Source: Pelagophyceae sp. CCMP2097
Taxonomy: Eukaryota; Sar; Pelagophyceae
Assembly (NCBI GenBank): GCA_026770575.1
Contig: MU657737.1
Location: 1-30,600 of the forward strand
Length of the DNA stretch: 30,600 nucleotides
Direction of reading: 5' to 3'
How positions within the stretch are numbered: the first letter of the stretch is position 1; the number at the start of each line of letters is the position of its first letter. Made by a program: the position numbers and the translations under genes. The notes beneath the pieces are model-generated. The model was not told the DNA's origin. It did no database searches and saw only the letters and a list, made by a program, of their open reading frames with translations. This document shows, in pieces, positions 26,132 through 30,600 of the stretch.

Positions 26132-27155
26132 AGATTGCTCTGCAAAAAGCTTGCTCTGTAAACGTGCGGACCGGTGGACAAGAAGTGAAATGGGAGGCGC
26201 CTGCGACGAAAAGGCTCCCGGGAGACCCGCTTTTGGAGTGCCGCGACGGACGCGCCAAAACGTCTACCACCCCGGGATACCGAGCCCTGGAGGCGCAAAG
26301 GTTGTGGCCAGTGCGCCCGAAAATGGTGTCGACTCAAGTGCTGCCCAGCCACGATGCGGTCAGACTGATCCGATACGAAGCCGGTTCCACGGCCGGGGGG
26401 TCCCACCGTGCGCACGCAGCAGCCAGACCTTGCCTGGCGGCTCGGGGAAGGCCGTCGGGCCGTCGGCTCGGCAGCCCCACTTTGCGAGTCGCCTGCAGCT
26501 GCATTTGGGTTCTCGACCCCACTTCTCGAGGAGGTAGTCTTATTCGACGCGCGTCGTGCGTGGGTGGGTCGAGATTGTGACCTTTTGGGGGGGGGGCTTA
26601 CTCGACGCGTGTCGTGGACGAGCAGGGGGGGTCGAGATGGCCATTCCAGGCCATTCAGGCGCGATCTGGCTTGATGGGGCCGTCTGGGGGGGTGTTCTGA
26701 GTGCCCCGTGAGCGAATTCCTCGAGTTCAATCGAATCCTTCTTGTGGTCTTTTCGAGGGTCCAGACGTCGAGATGTGACTATACGGCTCCGTCCGAGCTG
26801 GTTGATTCCAAAGGTGTTTTGCCCTTCTCAGGGGGGGGGGGGGTCCTGATGGCCTCGATCAGGCGCTCTTGACCCGATCTGGGTCCTGTATCGGCCAATC
26901 TACGTATAGCCCCATACTGCATATCAGACGGATATTGCCCGCACCTTGGTCCCGCGCCACGGAAACATCCAAGGCGGCGGTAAAGCTGGCGGCGTACTCG
27001 GGACCGTCCCACGACCGCCCCCAGCCAGCGAGAGCGCGTCAAATTGGGCGGAAGGTGTCATCCCAACCCCCTGGCGATCTCGAGGGGGGGTGGCTTACGC
27101 GACGCGTGTCGTCGACGAGCAGGGGACTCTTAAGCTTTGCGCCTTAAGCTTTGCG
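26132..27155 (+). other. Gene-free region downstream of the main gene
   Basis: No gene is supported. It contains G runs (10 G at 26587-26596, 13 G at 26831-26843). A shared block of about 32 bp starting GGCTTACTCGACGCGTGTCG lies at 26595 and 27091, with a weaker relative near 26530. AAGCTTTGCGCCTTAAGCTT marks a short duplication at 27133-27157. No polyadenylation signal was identified with confidence. Confidence 0.5.
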
Positions 27156-28330
27156 CGTTCGACCCGCAGCACCTGTACGGCGTGGGCGTTTGGCGAGGCG
27201 GGCGTCGGGGGCGTTGTTCGAGGCGATGGGACGTGAAGTCGAAAAGAAGTTCGACCGCTTCAAACGTCCGTGCGTCGCATCGACGACCATCCTCCCATCG
27301 TGTGCCGACTTCGAGGCCGCCGGTCGAGGCGAGGCGCGGCGCTCTTGGTGGCGTTCGCCGCCGCGGGCCGACCACCGCGAACAATCTGCGGCGCGGCCCC
27401 GGGACCCGCCACCGACGACGACGAAACTGCATGCGGCCGTCCGAACCACACCCGGCGGGCTGCGCTGGTTCGCAGTTTGCGAATCCTGGTGTATCCTTTT
27501 ACTCGTCCGACATTAGGATACTCCGCGCCACGCCGCATTCTGTCGAGCTCACCACGGTACTCGGCCTCCTTTGCGTCGCCCCGCCGCTCACAAACCGATG
27601 TTGCCCGTTCCTGCAAGGGCAGCGCCGCGTCGAGGCGGCCGAGGCGCCACAGGATCCGCGCGAGGTTGTTCAGCGAAATGGCGACATGCAGGTGGTCCGG
27701 CCCGAGCTGCTTCTCGCGGATCTCGAGGGCGCGGCGGTACAGCGGCTCGGCGGCGTCGAGATTGCCCTGATCCTGCAGCAACGACGCGAGGTTGTACAGC
27801 GACGACGCGACGTCTGGGTGGTCCGACCCGAGCTGATTCTCCTCGATCTCGAGGGCGCGGCGGTAGAGCGGCTCGGCGGCGTCGAGCTTGCCCTGCGCCT
27901 GGAGCAGCCCCGCGAGGTTGCCCAGCGACGTCGCGACTTCCGGGTGGTCCAGCCCGAGCTGCTTCTCGTCGATCTCGAGGGCGCGGCGGTACAGCGGCTC
28001 GGCGGCTTCGAGCTTGCCCTGTTCCTGCAGCAACGACGCGAGCCCGTTCAGCGACGTCGCGACGTCTGGGTGGTTCGGCCCGAACTGCTTTTCGCTGATA
28101 TCGAGGGCGCGGCGGTAGAGCGGCTCGGCGGCGTCGAGCTTGCCCTGCGCCTCCAGCAGCCCCGCGAGGTTGTTCAGCGCAAAAATATACTCCACCGAGT
28201 CCTCGCCGTGCGCGGCCAGCGCCATGTCGCGTCGGCACTCTCGGACGAGGGCCAGGAGGTCGTAAGAAGCGAGCTTCCACAGAATGTCGTCTCAAGCTTC
28301 GAGCTCGGACTCGACCGGCGACGATAAGGC
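27130..28330. repeat. Segmental duplication, copy 1 (partner about 29650 to beyond 30600)
   Basis: Colinear similarity at an offset of about 2.53-2.57 kb. It covers the helical-repeat remnant, the non-coding link (e.g. CGGCGGGCTGCGCTGG at 27455 and 29991) and the TPR 3' end (CGGTACTCGGCC at 27557 and 30089). Many indels separate the copies, so the duplication is not recent. Confidence 0.72.
27156..27270 (+). pseudogene. Remnant of a 37-residue helical repeat gene, copy 1
   Basis: One repeat is readable only across frames: 'AFDPQHLY', then 'CTAWAFGEAGV' in a second frame, then 'ALFEAMGREVEKKFDRFK' in a third. At least two indels separate them. It lies on the + strand, tail to tail with the TPR gene. 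A matching fragment stands at 29690-29835. Confidence 0.6.
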
Positions 28331-29170
28331 TCTGTTGACGGCGTCGGGGAGACTCGCCGTCCCGTCGCTACCGATGGACTCGAGGACCTCCATGCGCTCG
28401 GCGACGACGACGATGTGACCGGAGAAGTAAGTCCGGAAGAACTCATAATAGACGTGCGACTTTGCCGTGCCAGTGAACTGCAGGATCTGGACGAGGTGGA
28501 CCTGGAGCTCGACGAACATGAACGTTCCGTCCGGCAGCCGGAGCCGCAAGTTGATGAGGACGTCGCGGTAGCCGTTGAAGAGCGGTTTCTGGAAGCGGTT
28601 CTTGCTGTGGACGACGACGTCACGACGTAGACCTCGCTGGCCTCGTTAGAGAAGTCCTCGATGAAGGCGCTTGAGCACGGTGACGAGGGAGGTCTCGTCG
28701 CCGCAGACGATGGAGCCGCGCACGACGTCGACGAGGCGGGCCGCGTCGCCGCCGTACTCGTTCTCCGCCTTCTCTGTCGCGCGCACCCGGCTCTTGAGGG
28801 GCCCCGCCGAGTAGGCGCGGAGGACCTTGTCGTCCTCGCCGTCTCGCGTCTCGCGGATCATCTCCTTTTCCGGGTCGAGGCCGGCTTCCATGACGAGGCG
28901 CTGGCAGAAGTCGTCGAGCATCTTCTTGGTGGCGGGCGCGTGGAGGTAGAGCGCGGCGAGCTGCGCCTCCATGACGACCGCGGTGCCGCCGAGGTCTTGG
29001 AGGAGGACCACGTCGCCGCCACCGACGTCGTCAAAGGCCGCCGCGCCATTCGTCGGCATGAAGTCGGGCGCTGCATTGTTGAGCTTGTTGCGCGAGACGA
29101 GGAAGCCCTTGAGGTTGCGGTAAAACGCCACCGCCTCAGGGATCGCCGCGGCGACGCGCAGGCCCCGCGC
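27535..29170 (-). pseudogene. RelA/SpoT-like domain plus kinesin-light-chain-type TPR protein, disrupted (copy 1)
   Basis: Read on the - strand. About 29170-28665 encode 'AVAFYRNLKGFLVSRNKLNN' and 'KAENEYGGDAARLVDVVRGS', then 'LVTVLKR'. The frame shifts near 28665 ('FIEDFSNEASEVYVV') and again near 28622 ('SKNRFQKPLFNGYRDVL', 'FVELQVHLVQILQF', 'HVYYEFFRTYFSG'), and meets a TGA at 28292-28294. The same frame continues with 'DDILWKLASYDLLALVREC' and five 42-residue TPRs ('[20 protein letters not shown]', 'FGPNHPDVATSLN' type) to about 27535. 'GYRDVL...ELQ' and 'DVVRGS' resemble a RelA/SpoT nucleotidyltransferase-like fold, but catalytic competence cannot be judged. TPRs usually mediate protein contacts. 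The breaks argue for a pseudogene or sequencing errors. The 5' limit is uncertain. Confidence 0.6.
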
Positions 29171-29257
29171 CGCGGCCGACCCAAAACACGAAGCCGGGCG
29201 GCGGGTGGACGTGCGAGTCGAGTCAGTGCACCGGGACGCCCCGGGGGAGCGGCCAAC

Positions 29258-29560
29258 GCGTGCACGCGCGGCCGACCGCGTGGGGCTTTGCGACGGCAGG
29301 CGCGTTGTGACGGCGGGCGCGACGGGTCGTCGCAGTCGCCGCCGTGGCGCAGTCGCACCTCTGCGTCGGAGGCGCAGCGAAGCTGGCGTATGCGAGAGCG
29401 TTGCGAAGGGAGGGTTCTTCGACGCCATGGAAACAGAGGCGCTGACCGCGGCTGCCGAGGATGATGAGCTCGCCTACGCGACTGGATTGGAAGCGCCGTT
29501 GTTGTTTCAAGCCGTCTTGGCCCAACAGAAGGTGGCCTTCTTCCAAGCGCAAGCTTGTTC
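29258..29560 (+). pseudogene. Remnants of a 37-residue helical repeat gene upstream of the second TPR copy
   Basis: 'RPTAWGFATAGAL' (about 29270-29310) is followed in another frame by 'GGFFDAMETEAL' (29408-29445) and 'AYATGLEAPLLFQAVLAQQK' (29474-29535) ending 'VAFFQAQ'. These are repeat halves out of register with missing pieces. Some gaps could be introns, but no convincing splice pair joins them. It overlaps the region where the - strand RelA-like gene would begin. Confidence 0.5.
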
Positions 29561-29689
29561 CCGCGCTGGGGGCTCCGAACTCGGGTGTCCAAGGCCCGTC
29601 GATCAGACGCGTAGGCCCTGCGGGGTTTTATGCGGCTACCGCATTCGCATAGAAGGGACCTCGCGGTGTGGTCCGTAGAATCTCAATCT

Positions 29690-29835
29690 ATCGTGAAAAC
29701 GCGTTCTTTGAAGCCGCCGCCGCCGCCGCTATGAAGATGCAATACGTGCGCACGGCGTGGGCGTTTAGAGACGCGGGCGCCGGGGTGTTATTCGAGGCGA
29801 TGGGACATGAAGCCAAAAATCCCATCGTGTGCAGA
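29690..29835 (+). pseudogene. Remnant of a 37-residue helical repeat gene, copy 2
   Basis: One frame reads 'NAFFEAAAAAAMKMQ', 'YVRTAWAFRDAG' and 'AGVLFEAMGHEAKN'. It matches 27156-27270 at the DNA level (ACGGCGTGGGCGTTT; TTCGAGGCGATGGGAC). It is part of the duplicated segment. The repeat spacing is shortened. Confidence 0.55.
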
Positions 29836-30041
29836 CTTCGAGGCCATCTCTCGAGGCAAGTCGCGGCTCTCCTAGAAAACGTTCGCCGCCGCGGGTCGAC
29901 CACCACTGGCAATCAACGGCGTGGACCCTGGACCCGCCACCAACTGCATCAACGACGACGAAACTCCCGGCGGCCGTCCGGACCGCGCCCGGCGGGCTGC
30001 GCTGGGCCGCAGTGTGCAAACCCCGGTGCATTCTTTTACTA

Positions 30042-30600
<559 letters not shown>

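Noticed and set aside
26831..26843. G13 run as a G-quadruplex regulatory element
   Set aside because: A single homopolymer near several G runs is as likely a sequencing or slippage artefact. No conserved context supports a function.
28415..29464. Long + strand frames over 28415-29464
   Set aside because: They are antisense to the RelA-like coding region, with Glu/Val/Asp-rich shadow translation and no domain match.

Overview
This is a GC-rich eukaryotic nuclear window. It has spliced genes with long introns, a Mutator-like (MULE) transposon gene at the left edge, dense minisatellites and foldback elements, and protein families typical of large-genome algae and protists: 37-residue organellar RNA-binding helical repeats with RRMs, and kinesin-light-chain-type TPRs. 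The 13 introns of the main gene all have GT donors that are degenerate after GT, and all acceptors read AG|G (11 of 13 TAG|G). A pelagophyte-like stramenopile or a dinoflagellate fits best. The species is not determined from sequence alone.

Layout. 1-1791: 3' part of a MULE transposase with two probable 66-nt introns. 1668-2978: an OTU-type cysteine peptidase frame that probably belongs to the same element after a frame slip. 2979-3554: transposon tail with short degenerate repeats, then the upstream region of the main gene. 3555-26131: one gene on the + strand, reconstructed here as 14 exons (4233 nt, exactly 1411 codons including the stop) and 13 introns totalling 18344 nt. 26132-27155: gene-free, repeat-bearing DNA. 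27156-30600: a tandem-duplicated pair of damaged TPR genes on the - strand, interleaved with frameshifted remnants of another 37-residue-repeat gene on the + strand.

The main gene encodes about 1410 residues with a doubled architecture: N-terminal presequence-like segment, RRM1, an 'ALN...TALHR' domain, 11 helical repeats, then RRM2, a second 'ALN...TTLHR' domain and 14 more helical repeats. The junction between the two halves lies inside a single exon (exon 7), so this is one polypeptide and not two neighbouring genes. By family analogy (RAP/OPR/HPR-type proteins) it probably binds RNA in a plastid or mitochondrion. That role is inferred.

The introns are the second notable feature. They are packed with degenerate 13-14-bp minisatellites of several unrelated sequences. 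They also carry about seven copies of a roughly 200-bp MITE-like element with 12-bp terminal inverted repeats, a recurrent companion unit, and several foldbacks including a nearly 500-bp palindrome with telomere-like repeats near its apex. Long reading frames on either strand in these regions come from biased repeat composition and are not annotated as genes.
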